Assembly: GCA_937892275.1 (NCBI GenBank)
Contig: CALAVG010000253.1
Coordinates: forward strand, 1 to 14,795
DNA length: 14,795 bases
Source: an uncultured Methanomicrobiales archaeon
GTDB taxonomy: Archaea; Thermoplasmatota; Thermoplasmata; Methanomassiliicoccales; Methanomethylophilaceae
Direction of reading: 5' to 3'
Below are positions 1 through 7,567 of this stretch, one piece after another. The position numbers were made by a program, and so were the translations under genes. The notes beneath the pieces were generated by a model. That model searched no databases. It worked only from the letters and a program-made list of their open reading frames with translations, and was not told where the DNA came from. Numbering within the stretch: position 1 is the first letter of the stretch; each line of letters opens with the position of its first letter.

Positions 1-1
1 C

Positions 2-562
2 CACGGAAGGATAATCGAGGATACAAAACCCGGTATCGTCACCGGACTGGCATGGACTGCCGGAGGAGGGGACATACTGTTCATCGAATCGTCGTTCATG
101 CCCGGCAAAGGGGATCTTGTCCTGACCGGACAGCTGGGTGATGTGATGCAAGAGTCCGTGAAGATAGCGGTCAGTCTGGTGAAGCAGATGTACCCCAAGA
201 AGGCTGACATGTTCAAGGAGAACGATCTCCATATCCACGTTCCCGAAGGTGCTGTCAAGAAGGACGGGCCCTCGGCTGGAATAACGATCACAACTGCATT
301 GGCATCGTTGGTCACCGGTAAGACGGTGAAGCCCGAGTTCGGTATGACCGGAGAGGTGTCTCTCAGAGGAAGGGTGATGCCGATAGGAGGTCTTCCCGAG
401 AAGCTCATGGCCGCACAGCGTGCCGGGGTCAAGACCGTGTTCATCCCCAAGGACAACGTCGACGACCTCGAGGATGTGGCCGACGAGGTCAAGGAGAAGC
501 TCGAGATTATCCCCGTGACCGAGATATCGGAGGTATTGAGGAAGGTCGGAATAAGCAGATGA
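2..562 (+). CDS. lon: Lon protease, C-terminal proteolytic domain (5' end outside window)
   Basis: This is the last 186 codons of an ATP-dependent serine protease that degrades damaged and regulatory proteins; the gene is open at the window's left edge. The reading frame starts upstream of the first ATG at 98, because it is already Lon-like from nt 2 (VTGLAWT, then GGDILFIES). The catalytic Ser-Lys dyad is visible: Ser in KDGPSAGIT (nt 272-274) and Lys in GGLPEKLMAA (nt 401-403). The segments LTGQLGDVMQES, IHVPEGAVKKDGPSAG, MTGEVSLRGRVMPIGG and VFIPKDN match the bacterial-type LonA proteolytic domain more closely than the membrane-bound archaeal LonB. The AAA+ and N-terminal domains are not in the window, so the class rests on this domain alone. 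It ends with TGA, followed closely by a GC-rich hairpin. Confidence 0.95.
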   Translation, partial: HGRIIEDTKPGIVTGLAWTAGGGDILFIESSFMPGKGDLVLTGQLGDVMQESVKIAVSLVKQMYPKKADMFKENDLHIHVPEGAVKKDGPSAGITITTALASLVTGKTVKPEFGMTGEVSLRGRVMPIGGLPEKLMAAQRAGVKTVFIPKDNVDDLEDVADEVKEKLEIIPVTEISEVLRKVGISR

Positions 563-576
563 CGCACCATCCAATG

Positions 577-594
577 AGGGGCTGACGCCCCTTT
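577..594 (+). terminator. Hairpin terminator after lon
   Basis: A perfect 6-bp stem (AGGGGC 577-582, GCCCCT 587-592) with a 4-nt loop lies 14 nt after the lon stop codon and is followed by a short T run. It probably ends the lon transcript. The T tract is short, so termination may be partial. Confidence 0.6.
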
Positions 595-663
595 CATCTG
601 GATGAAATAGTTTATGTGGTATCTTAGCCTTAAATTGAATGTCTTAGAACTTATATTCATAGC

Positions 664-673
664 TATTTATAAT
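664..673 (+). promoter_or_regulatory. TATA box of the InlB-repeat surface protein gene
   Basis: TATTTATAAT is centred about 26 nt before the ATG at 695. That spacing would put the transcription start at or next to the start codon, so the mRNA would be leaderless or nearly so. An AAGGA element at 685-689 could also serve as a Shine-Dalgarno sequence if transcription starts earlier. The rest of the 563-694 gap is AT-rich and contains no gene that I can support. Confidence 0.5.
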
Positions 674-694
674 CAGAAATCCCTAAGGATAGCC

Positions 695-3466
695 ATGGAA
701 TTCATACACCAACCTGTGGACAGGTTGCCAATTTGTGGAGTAATCGTTTTGATGTCGGTGCTATTTGCCGTAGGCTTTGTAGCGATCGCAGGAATCGATG
801 CAGACAATGCCAATGCGGCGTACAAGGTCTCATATGACCTCGACGGCGGCTCCGGGCAGATATCGGATCAGGAATATGAAGCAGGTCAGCAGTTCTATCT
901 GCCGACATATACAGGTTCCAAGGCTGGTTATGATTTCATCGGCTGGACCGACGGTCAATCCCAATTCTTGCCGAACGTCTCTTACACGATGCCGCAACAC
1001 AATGTCGTTTTCAAGGCTGTATGGTCGCCTATCACCTATACGGCGATCTTCGATGCCAACGGAGGTACGGGCGACCAGTTGAGTGTAAAGGCGAGATACA
1101 ATGTCGAGATGCCCAATCCCTCTTCCTATTTCTCTCACACCGGCTACAACATGACCTCTTGGAACACCGCCAAGGACGGCACGGGCACTTCGTTCCCTGC
1201 AGTAGGCAACCTAAAGAACCTTACGACGACGGACATGGAGACCATCACCTTGTACGCCCAATGGCAGGCGAAGCAGTTCACAGTGAGATATCTCTATGAC
1301 GATCAGCCTGAGGCACAATCCTTCGAGGACCAGGTCGCATACGACCAGGCGTATACATTCAGAGGAAAATCCTTCGAACGTCAGGGATACGAACAGAGCG
1401 GCTGGACCGATGCCGTGGGCGGAGAGGCGAAGTATCAGCTGGAGCAGGCGGTTCCGGAATGGAACATCGAAGAAGATCTCACGCTCTATCCGTCATGGAG
1501 CACGAACACTTACACGGTTACATTCAATGCCAACGGCGGTACCGGGGAGATGTCCCCAGTGGAGGCCGAGTTCGAGAAGGAGGTCGAACTTCCCGAGGCC
1601 ACATTCACCAATGTGGATCACGCCTTCGATTCATGGAACACCGCCGCGGACGGAACGGGTGAAAAATACCTCGCGGGAAGCAAATTCAAGATCCAGAACG
1701 ATGTGACGCTCTACGCTCAGTGGACGAACCGTTTCGTCATCTACTACGATCTCACCGGTGGCATCGATGAATTCCCTCCGGAGGTCATGAAATCGGATTC
1801 GAATAGCGTCACGATCGAGATCACCGAAAACATACCCAAGTTCAAAGACCACAGATTCATCTCATGGGGTTCCTCAGCAGCATCTCCAGAGAAGAGATAC
1901 GATCCGGGCGACAGCATCACTCTGACCATTGAATCCCCAGAGATCACTATCTACGCCCAGTGGCTGGATGTTTTCTACATGGAATTCGACGCGATGGGCG
2001 GTTTTGGATGCCCCACCACGCAGGTGAATTACTCAGATTCATCATGCACATTCACGATCCCGGACGTCAAGCCTACGAAACCGGGATTCACATTCAGCGG
2101 CTGGGCCACCACGTCGACTGGCGAGGCGACACATCAGCCCGGATCGAAGGTGACTCTGGAAAAGGACAACCATTCAATCGTCTTCTATGCGGTATGGTCC
2201 CTGGAGGCGACATATAGCCTCGCTTACTCGCCCAACGGCGGTTCCGGAGAACCTGCGATACAGTATGTCAAATCGAACGCCGGAATGGTCGAGATGACCG
2301 TTTCGAATGACAAACCCTCAAGGAGCGGTTATGACTTCCGCGGATGGTCCCTTACCCCCGAAGGGGCAGTGGCCTATCAGCCCGGATCCAAGATCGAGCT
2401 CAGGATGCCCGATACCAGCGTCGTCCTATATGCGGTCTGGATAGGTCAGTCGGTGCCCGTGGACGGGGTGGAGATAGTCTTCGCCCCCGGTTACATCACG
2501 GTGGATTCCACCGTGAAACTCAAGGCCGCGATCCATCCTGATAATGCCACACAGAACACACCAACGTGGACTTCTTCCGACCAGACTGTAGCGACCATAT
2601 CCTCCGACGGGGTGCTGAAAGGCATCTCCTCAGGGACGGTGACGATTACAGCTTCTGCCGAGAATATGAGCGCAACAGTGAAGGTGAAGGTAACCGATCC
2701 CTTGGAGGTCGCCATCATCGTTCAGGACGGTGTGGCAGAGGTGGAGAACGTGGCGGACCTTCTGCAGGAGATAGAAAAGGCCAAGGAATCCGGTACACCC
2801 GTGTCCCTTGAGGTCGCGGCCGATGTGGACAAGGTCGTCATGGATCCGGAATTGGTCGATTCGCTGGCGAAGTTCGATGATTCCCAAACTGTCATCACGG
2901 CAGGAGGATGCGAGATAGTCGTATCCGCATCCGCATTGTCGGGAATTCCTTCAGCTACATCCGCGGTGACATTCACCACGAAGGTCATTGATACTCCGGA
3001 GGAGTATGCAGATCTCGGAGGCGACAAGTGCGTCGATCTGACCGTATCGCTGGACGGGAAGACGGAGAGCGTGAAGTTCGACGACATCGTCATCGTGAAG
3101 CTCGATTACGAGCTCAAGGAAGGCGACAATCCCTCTTCGCTCACCGTACTGTACATCAACGACAACGGCGAGACGGAGGTCATGAAGGAATGCTTCTACG
3201 AGGATGGCAAAGTATGGTTCACGACAGACCATTTCTCGATGTACATGGTGAAGTTCGACAAGTTCAAGTTCGCTCAGGATTGGTCGTGGATCATGATCAT
3301 CCTTGCGATCCTGGTCATTATCCTCCTGATCCTCCTGGTCGTCGGGATCCTGTACAGCAGGACCTACTATGTGGACGGTCTGGTGGAGAACACACCTCTA
3401 AGGCACATCTATTCCAGTCTTATAGCAAAGAAGAACGGAAAGACGAAAGCCGTTAAACAACCTTGA
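695..3466 (+). CDS. Membrane-anchored surface protein with seven InlB B-type repeats and a Big_2-like domain
   Basis: The gene encodes 923 residues. The ATG at 695 is preferred over the in-frame 614 start because a TATA box lies 26 nt before it, AAGGA lies 5 nt before it, and the protein then begins with a signal peptide (hydrophobic residues about 11-33, export end near NANAAYK). Seven tandem units of 70-80 residues follow (about 43-582), with the Listeria-Bacteroides repeat signature: a YxVxFxANGGTG start, a GY.F.GW core and a YAQW/YAVW end (W110, W190, W268, W343, W423, W501, W582). A Big_2-type Ig-like fold follows (about 585-670, with TWTSSDQTVATISSDGVL). Then comes an unassigned region (670-860) ending in FTTDHFSMYMV, one transmembrane helix (about 865-887) and a basic cytoplasmic tail. 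This architecture suggests an adhesin or cell-envelope protein displayed outside and anchored at its C-terminus. The ligand is unknown. It appears to be a single-gene unit. Confidence 0.9.
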   Translation: MEFIHQPVDRLPICGVIVLMSVLFAVGFVAIAGIDADNANAAYKVSYDLDGGSGQISDQEYEAGQQFYLPTYTGSKAGYDFIGWTDGQSQFLPNVSYTMPQHNVVFKAVWSPITYTAIFDANGGTGDQLSVKARYNVEMPNPSSYFSHTGYNMTSWNTAKDGTGTSFPAVGNLKNLTTTDMETITLYAQWQAKQFTVRYLYDDQPEAQSFEDQVAYDQAYTFRGKSFERQGYEQSGWTDAVGGEAKYQLEQAVPEWNIEEDLTLYPSWSTNTYTVTFNANGGTGEMSPVEAEFEKEVELPEATFTNVDHAFDSWNTAADGTGEKYLAGSKFKIQNDVTLYAQWTNRFVIYYDLTGGIDEFPPEVMKSDSNSVTIEITENIPKFKDHRFISWGSSAASPEKRYDPGDSITLTIESPEITIYAQWLDVFYMEFDAMGGFGCPTTQVNYSDSSCTFTIPDVKPTKPGFTFSGWATTSTGEATHQPGSKVTLEKDNHSIVFYAVWSLEATYSLAYSPNGGSGEPAIQYVKSNAGMVEMTVSNDKPSRSGYDFRGWSLTPEGAVAYQPGSKIELRMPDTSVVLYAVWIGQSVPVDGVEIVFAPGYITVDSTVKLKAAIHPDNATQNTPTWTSSDQTVATISSDGVLKGISSGTVTITASAENMSATVKVKVTDPLEVAIIVQDGVAEVENVADLLQEIEKAKESGTPVSLEVAADVDKVVMDPELVDSLAKFDDSQTVITAGGCEIVVSASALSGIPSATSAVTFTTKVIDTPEEYADLGGDKCVDLTVSLDGKTESVKFDDIVIVKLDYELKEGDNPSSLTVLYINDNGETEVMKECFYEDGKVWFTTDHFSMYMVKFDKFKFAQDWSWIMIILAILVIILLILLVVGILYSRTYYVDGLVENTPLRHIYSSLIAKKNGKTKAVKQP

Positions 3467-3517
3467 GGGGTCCCGCACCCCTCCCGGATCGGAGGATACT
3501 TCGATCCGATTATTTTA
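3466..3517 (+). terminator. Double hairpin terminator after the surface protein gene
   Basis: Two consecutive hairpins follow the stop codon. The first is AGGGGT/ACCCCT (3466-3471 with 3477-3482), whose first base is also the last base of the TGA. The second is CGGATCG/CGATCCG (3485-3491 with 3502-3508, 10-nt loop), followed by a T-rich run ending at 3517. The second has the better intrinsic-terminator shape. Confidence 0.65.
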
Positions 3518-3544
3518 TATCGAAATCGTTCACCCTGACGTATC

Positions 3545-3553
3545 ACTATATAA
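3545..3553 (+). promoter_or_regulatory. TATA box of argF
   Basis: ACTATATAA is centred about 27 nt before the ATG at 3577. The inferred start site is at or within a few bases of that ATG, which favours it over the ATGs at 3562 and 3565 and predicts a leaderless message. Confidence 0.6.
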
Positions 3554-3576
3554 ACTTGGTAATGATGACACCGGTC

Positions 3577-4497
3577 ATGGGAAAGAAAAATCTGATCTCG
3601 GTCATCGACATGAAGGATGAGTGGCCGGATCTTGTCGACCTTGCAATCAAGCTCAAAGCGGAACGCGGACACCACGGGGATCCCCTTAAGGGAAAGTCCC
3701 TCGGTATGATCTTCGAGAAACCCAGCACCAGGACCAGGATATCGTTCGATGTGGCCATCACGGAGCTGGGAGGACATGCTGTATATCTTGACGAATCCAA
3801 GATGCAGATCGGAGTCCACAGCGAGACGATGGAGGACACCGCACGTGTCATGAGCAGGTTCGTCCACGGTATCATGTACCGTGCCAACGACTACAAGATG
3901 ATGGACAAGCTCGGAGACTGGTCAACCGTCCCTGTCGTCAGCGGACTGGACAATCTGGAGCACCCCTGTCAGGCACTCGCCGATATGGTCACCATCAAGG
4001 AGAAGCTCGGAGGATTCAGGGGAAAGAAGCTCGTGTACCTCGGAGACGGGAACAATGTTTGTAACTCCCTGCTGTACGCTTCGGCCATCATGGGAATCGA
4101 CATGATCGCTTGCTGTCCCGCCATCAGGATGCCGAACGCCGAGATCATGTGGAATGCAACGAAGATCGCGGAGGCCAACGGAAGCAAGATCATCGCATCC
4201 CACGAGCCCGAAGAGGCATGTAAGGATGCGGATGTCCTGTACACGGACACATGGATCTCCATGGGTGACAAGACGCCCGAGGAGGAGGCCATCAGGATCT
4301 TCAAGCCGTATCAGATCAACGATGATTTGATAGCAATCGCGAAACCCTCATGCATAGTCATGCACTGCCTCCCCGCACACCGCGGACAGGAGATCACCAA
4401 CGAGGTCATGGAAGGACCCCACAGCGTGGTCTTCGACCAGGCAGAGAACAGGCTGCACGCTCAGAAGGCTGTCCTGTACACCTTAATGAAGGACTGA
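3577..4497 (+). CDS. argF: Ornithine carbamoyltransferase
   Basis: This cytosolic enzyme of arginine biosynthesis joins carbamoyl phosphate and ornithine to make citrulline. With the ATG at 3577 it has 306 residues, the usual length for the family. Upstream in-frame starts (TTG 3463, ATG 3562 and 3565) would run through the terminator or the promoter. The carbamoyl-phosphate motif STRTR is at residues 50-54 (in FEKPSTRTRISF), HPCQALADM starts at 129, and GDGNNVCNSL is at about 157-165. The ornithine-binding DTWISMG loop covers 224-230 (D224, SMG 228-230), and HCLPAHRG starts at 263. The SMG loop separates it from aspartate carbamoyltransferase. No other arg gene is in the window, so it seems to be transcribed alone. 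Its stop is 3 nt from the convergent nuclease gene. Confidence 0.96.
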   Translation: MGKKNLISVIDMKDEWPDLVDLAIKLKAERGHHGDPLKGKSLGMIFEKPSTRTRISFDVAITELGGHAVYLDESKMQIGVHSETMEDTARVMSRFVHGIMYRANDYKMMDKLGDWSTVPVVSGLDNLEHPCQALADMVTIKEKLGGFRGKKLVYLGDGNNVCNSLLYASAIMGIDMIACCPAIRMPNAEIMWNATKIAEANGSKIIASHEPEEACKDADVLYTDTWISMGDKTPEEEAIRIFKPYQINDDLIAIAKPSCIVMHCLPAHRGQEITNEVMEGPHSVVFDQAENRLHAQKAVLYTLMKD

Positions 4498-4509
4498 TCG
4501 TCAGATCAG
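4494..4509. terminator. Short bidirectional hairpin between convergent argF and DHH nuclease genes
   Basis: CTGATC (4494-4499) and GATCAG (4504-4509) flank the 4-nt loop GTCA. The hairpin includes the stop codons of both converging genes. With only 6 bp and no clear T run on either side, it is at best a weak terminator. Confidence 0.35.
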
Positions 4510-5913
4510 CTGGGAGGATACTATATCCTCGGCTATGCCGAGGAACTCCTCCTTCTTATCGACAGGGATGGTCGCACCGGCTGCGACATTGTGTCCTCCG
4601 CCGTATCCTCCGACGAGTTCGGAGGCAGTTTTCATAACAATCGAGAGATCCAATCCTCTGTCGACCAGTATCCTGTCGGCGCGGGCCGATACCTTCACGC
4701 CGTCATCGGAATCAACGAATGCGATAATGGGGATGCTGCGCCTGCATTCTGGTGTGTTCAGCAGCATACCTGCTACTATACCCACAACGGTGTCGCGGAT
4801 CTTGTCGCCGGCATCGAAGTATTGTATGAACTTCCTCTCCCTGATGAGATGGTTGTCCCTCACAAATGCTAGAGCGGACGATATGTGCTTCCTGTGGTCC
4901 GCACGGTTCTTCTCCGCATCCTTGAGGGCATCCTTCTCTCCGAAACAGATCCTCATTCCAGTCTCGGCATCGTCGTATCTTCCGCATGAGTTGAGAACGG
5001 TGGCATACTCCTTCGCATCCCTCAGACCTGTGCCCGGTTCGAACTTCGGCAGAGTGTACATCTCGCCGTAGGCCCTCTTCTGGTCATCGACGGAAAGGAG
5101 TTCCATTATGTTGTCCGTGATGCGGTCCTTCTCGTCCCTGTCAAGGTCGTTCCATACCCTCTGCCTGCCGTCCTTCTTGATCGGTATGTGCAGGAACTCC
5201 AGCATGTCCATGCAGCCGGCTGCGTTGTCGGTGAGACCTTCGAGACGGGGGTCGCTACAGTATTGGAAGAACTGCACAAGGGGACGGGAGTCCCTTCCGA
5301 AGAAGCGTAGGTCGTCCTCTGCGATCACGTCGCCGTTGAACACGGCATCGTTTAGGATATCGCGGTTGATGCTGACGAGCTTGGAATGATTGGTATCCTG
5401 GAAATCACCGACAGCACCGATCACTGCGAGATACGCTAGATCGATGTTCTACGGATCGACGCTCTTCGCTAGGAGATAGGTCAAACCTGCTCCGCATGTC
5501 TCGTATGATCCGTCGTGCCCATAGGTGTGGGGGTTGAGATGATCGATATCAGCAAAGCTGTCCAGTACCGTCTGCTTCTTCCTCCATTTGGGATCGGGTA
5601 CGTGGTGATCGGTGATTATGAGATTGGATCTTGTGAATTCCGAGAGATAACCGCTTCCGAGGTCGCACACCCATACGTAGTCCTCCGGGGCGTTGTTTAT
5701 CATGTCGATGGCATCGGCATCGATCTTCGGAAGGAACACCGTGCGGTGCTCGACACCGAGACGTTTCACAGTCATAGTGGCGATGGAACCCGCCGAGATG
5801 CCATCAGCATCTATATGCGATATCACAAGGACGCTCTTGGCCTTCCTCAGACCGTCAGCGGCACGGTCGATGTCCTTGTACATCCTTCCGAGGTCACCAT
5901 CTGTAGCCTGCAT
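4501..5913 (-). CDS. RecJ-like DHH/DHHA1 single-strand nuclease with an in-frame amber (TAG) codon
   Basis: Read through one TAG, this is a 470-residue protein of the archaeal RecJ-like DHH family, which degrades single-stranded nucleic acid using Mn/Mg. Metal-binding motifs in order are SHIDADGISAG (H33, D35, D37), VCDLGSG (D84), TDHHVPD (D102, H103, H104) and, after the amber codon at position 155, GAVGDFQD (D170). The C-terminal DHHA1 domain has GGYGGGHNVAAGA (GGGH 438-441). The TAG lies in an otherwise intact family segment: GAGLTYLLAKSVDP, stop, NIDLAYLAVIGAVGD. The same frame continues on both sides with no indel. Neither half alone would be a complete enzyme: the first lacks D170 and DHHA1, the second lacks the DHH triad. 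The ATG at 5913 has GGTGA (5924-5920) 6 nt upstream and overlaps the previous gene by 20 nt, so the two are co-transcribed. Pyrrolysine insertion or suppression is inferred; a nonsense mutation or sequencing error remains possible. Confidence 0.85.
5449..5451 (-). other. In-frame TAG, candidate pyrrolysine codon
   Basis: The complement of CTA at 5449-5451 gives TAG, the only interruption in a 471-codon frame (counting the terminal TGA). It sits between the last helix of the DHH catalytic subdomain and the start of the next strand, at a spot where relatives usually have a charged or polar residue next to a DPxNxDLA-like segment. Such a spot could tolerate a bulky residue. All other complete genes in the window end in TGA or TAA, consistent with TAG being rare as a stop. 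Confidence 0.6.
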
Positions 5914-6655
5914 GGTCCGTCACCAGTTTGCCGTAGATCACACCGGCTATGTATTCGAGATTGACCGTATCCGCCCTGTTGTACTCCTGAAGGATGTTCA
6001 GGGCGTCGTCGTCGCCGTTCCTCTTCCATTGGTGCCACAGATGAACCGCCATCGCACCGTCCACGTCGAGGATATCCTCGGATCTGTGGATGCCCAGCTC
6101 TATCTCCAGAGGCTTGAGCCCTCCCTTGTAGCCCACCTTCCTTGATGCGAAGCGAAGGTCGTACTGGGGTATGTCGAAATCCACCTCGGGGAAGCTGTTC
6201 CTCAGTACGGGGACGTCGAAGCAGCTGCCGTTGTATGTGACGAGGATCTTGGAACCCTCCAATGCCTTGGATAATGATTCTGAATCGAGATCGAAGCCTT
6301 CCGTGAGGGTGTATGTTTGATTCTTCCTGTGGACGGTCACAACGGTGACCAGGGCATCCCTGCTGAGACCGTCGGTTTCGATATCCAGGTATGCCGCATC
6401 GTCCTTGAAGTGGTCGAACATCCTCCAATGCTCCGACTTGGGTATGAGGTCCGCAAGAGCGAAGGAATCGTCCTCCTTCAGCAGTTCCGCGGCCTGCATG
6501 ACAATCGGATCGGACCTCTCCTTGAGGGCTGGTTTGACACAGTCTATGCTGTCCGCTGACAGAAAATCATCCCATGACAGGATCTCAGATTCCCACAGGG
6601 CCTTCTCCTTCTTGGCCCCCACGGAAGGTAGTATCTGGAACGTGTGTTCGATCAT
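5894..6655 (-). CDS. RNase H-like DEDD-family nuclease (YprB/RNase_H_2 type)
   Basis: This 253-residue protein is predicted to be a metal-dependent 3'-5' exonuclease acting on DNA or RNA in the cytoplasm. Its N-terminus (LPSVGAKKEKALWESEILSWDDFL, about 9-32) resembles a helix-hairpin-helix nucleic-acid-binding element. The exonuclease fold follows with Exo I YLDIETDG (D91, E93), Exo II TYNGSCFDVPVL (N142, D147), YDLRFASR (D166) and Exo III EYNRADTVNLEYI (Y225, D229), so all four acidic ligands are present. The ATG at 6655 is supported by a TATA-like sequence about 28 nt upstream. The gene's last 20 nt overlap the start of the DHH nuclease gene, forming a two-gene nuclease operon that suggests shared work in repair or RNA/DNA turnover. 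The exact substrate cannot be told from the sequence. Confidence 0.88.
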   Translation of the reverse strand: MIEHTFQILPSVGAKKEKALWESEILSWDDFLSADSIDCVKPALKERSDPIVMQAAELLKEDDSFALADLIPKSEHWRMFDHFKDDAAYLDIETDGLSRDALVTVVTVHRKNQTYTLTEGFDLDSESLSKALEGSKILVTYNGSCFDVPVLRNSFPEVDFDIPQYDLRFASRKVGYKGGLKPLEIELGIHRSEDILDVDGAMAVHLWHQWKRNGDDDALNILQEYNRADTVNLEYIAGVIYGKLVTDHAGYRW

Positions 6656-6678
6656 CGTCTCACCCTATGTAAAATCAC

Positions 6679-6686
6679 TTTAATAT
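6679..6686. promoter_or_regulatory. Shared TATA element of a divergent promoter
   Basis: TTTAATAT contains the palindromic core TAATAT/ATATTA. Its centre is about 25 nt from the plus-strand ATG (6708) and about 28 nt from the minus-strand ATG (6655). Either strand therefore reads as a correctly spaced archaeal TATA box with leaderless starts. The whole intergenic region is only 52 bp. Confidence 0.5.
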
Positions 6687-6707
6687 GGATATTGGAATCG
6701 CCCGAGC

Positions 6708-7430
6708 ATGAGAGAGAAGAGGATCCTTCCGGGTGTCAGTATCACCAGCGACAGATGCCTCATTCTCGACGAGGGCCCCACCGTCGTTCTGGGGGACCTC
6801 CATCTCGGTTACGAGAGGGCATTGGAGCAGGAGGGGATGTACCTTCCTAGGATCAACACCGAATCCATCAGGGAGGCCCTCAACGACATCATATGCAGAT
6901 ACGAGCCTCGGAGGATCGTTCTGTTGGGAGATATCAAGCACGATTTCAAGCGTGCGGGTTTCGAAGAGAAGCGCGAGGTGAGGAAGATATTCACCCTCCT
7001 TGCCGAGGCGGCCGAGGTGGTGGCCGTGAAGGGTAACCATGACAACTATCTCCAGAACATCGTGGCCGATCTGGGATTCCTTGTGGTCGACTACATCGAC
7101 ATAATGGGGTTCCGCCTGGAGCACGGGCATGTGGATACCGGGAAGAGGCCGGTCATAATCGGTCACGAGCACCCGTCCGTGAGGATCCCGGGGACGGTCG
7201 GAGGAGGCCTGAAGATACAGTGCTTCGTGCACGCAGAGAAGGACGGTGTGATCGTACTTCCGCCGTTCTCGCCCTTCGCATCCGGAAACGATCTCGTCCT
7301 CGACAAGGACTGCGTCATGGCACAGGCCCTGAAGGATTCCGACTACGCCAATGCCAGGATATACGGGGTCACCGACATGGGCCTCCTTGATTTGGGAACG
7401 CTCTCGGATGTCTCCGATATAACGATTTGA
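6708..7430 (+). CDS. Calcineurin-like metallophosphoesterase (COG1407 type)
   Basis: This 240-residue cytosolic phosphoesterase has the full set of metal-binding motifs: GDLHLG (29-34), GDIKH (74-78), GNHDN (109-113), EHGH (138-141) and GHEHP (152-156). A two-metal centre and hydrolysis of a phosphodiester or phosphomonoester bond follow from family knowledge. The family is archaeal and bacterial and has uncertain substrates; some members sit beside nucleic-acid repair genes. Here it is divergent from the RNase H-like/DHH nuclease operon and may share its TATA element, which hints at a common nucleic-acid role but does not prove it. The C-terminal roughly 60 residues carry no motif I recognise. 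The ATG at 6708 is favoured by the TATA spacing and by the absence of a Shine-Dalgarno sequence. Confidence 0.9.
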   Translation: MREKRILPGVSITSDRCLILDEGPTVVLGDLHLGYERALEQEGMYLPRINTESIREALNDIICRYEPRRIVLLGDIKHDFKRAGFEEKREVRKIFTLLAEAAEVVAVKGNHDNYLQNIVADLGFLVVDYIDIMGFRLEHGHVDTGKRPVIIGHEHPSVRIPGTVGGGLKIQCFVHAEKDGVIVLPPFSPFASGNDLVLDKDCVMAQALKDSDYANARIYGVTDMGLLDLGTLSDVSDITI

Positions 7431-7432
7431 TG

Positions 7433-7460
7433 TGAGTTGGCGGATACGTACAACTCATTT
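7433..7460 (+). terminator. Hairpin terminator after the metallophosphoesterase gene
   Basis: TGAGTTG (7433-7439) pairs perfectly with CAACTCA (7451-7457) across an 11-nt loop and is followed by TTT. It lies directly after the stop codon. Confidence 0.6.
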
Positions 7461-7525
7461 GGTAGCCATAAGTAAAGGCGGTACCTATTATGGCTATAAT
7501 TGCGGTTCATTTCTTCCCTCTTTTG

Positions 7526-7534
7526 TTAAATATA
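7526..7534 (+). promoter_or_regulatory. Probable TATA box of the methylcobamide:CoM methyltransferase gene
   Basis: TTAAATATA lies about 38 nt before the ATG at 7568, predicting a short leader of roughly 10-15 nt. The purine-rich stretch CGGAGGCTCAGGAG (7546-7559) before the start could act in ribosome binding. A second AT-rich element (CTATAATTG, near 7494) is an alternative. Confidence 0.45.
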
Positions 7535-7567
7535 ATGAAGGTCATCGGAGGCTCAGGAGTTTTCATT

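Noticed and set aside
614..694. Earlier start (614) for the surface protein
   Set aside because: It would place the extra 27 residues across the TATA box and Shine-Dalgarno and add a second hydrophobic stretch before the signal peptide.
3463..3576. N-terminal extension of argF from a TTG at 3463
   Set aside because: It runs through the upstream terminator hairpins and the argF TATA box; the 306-residue form has the family's normal length.
4501..5424. Treating the DHH protein as two genes with a GTG start at 5424
   Set aside because: No Shine-Dalgarno precedes 5424, both pieces would lack essential motifs, and the frame is continuous through the single TAG.
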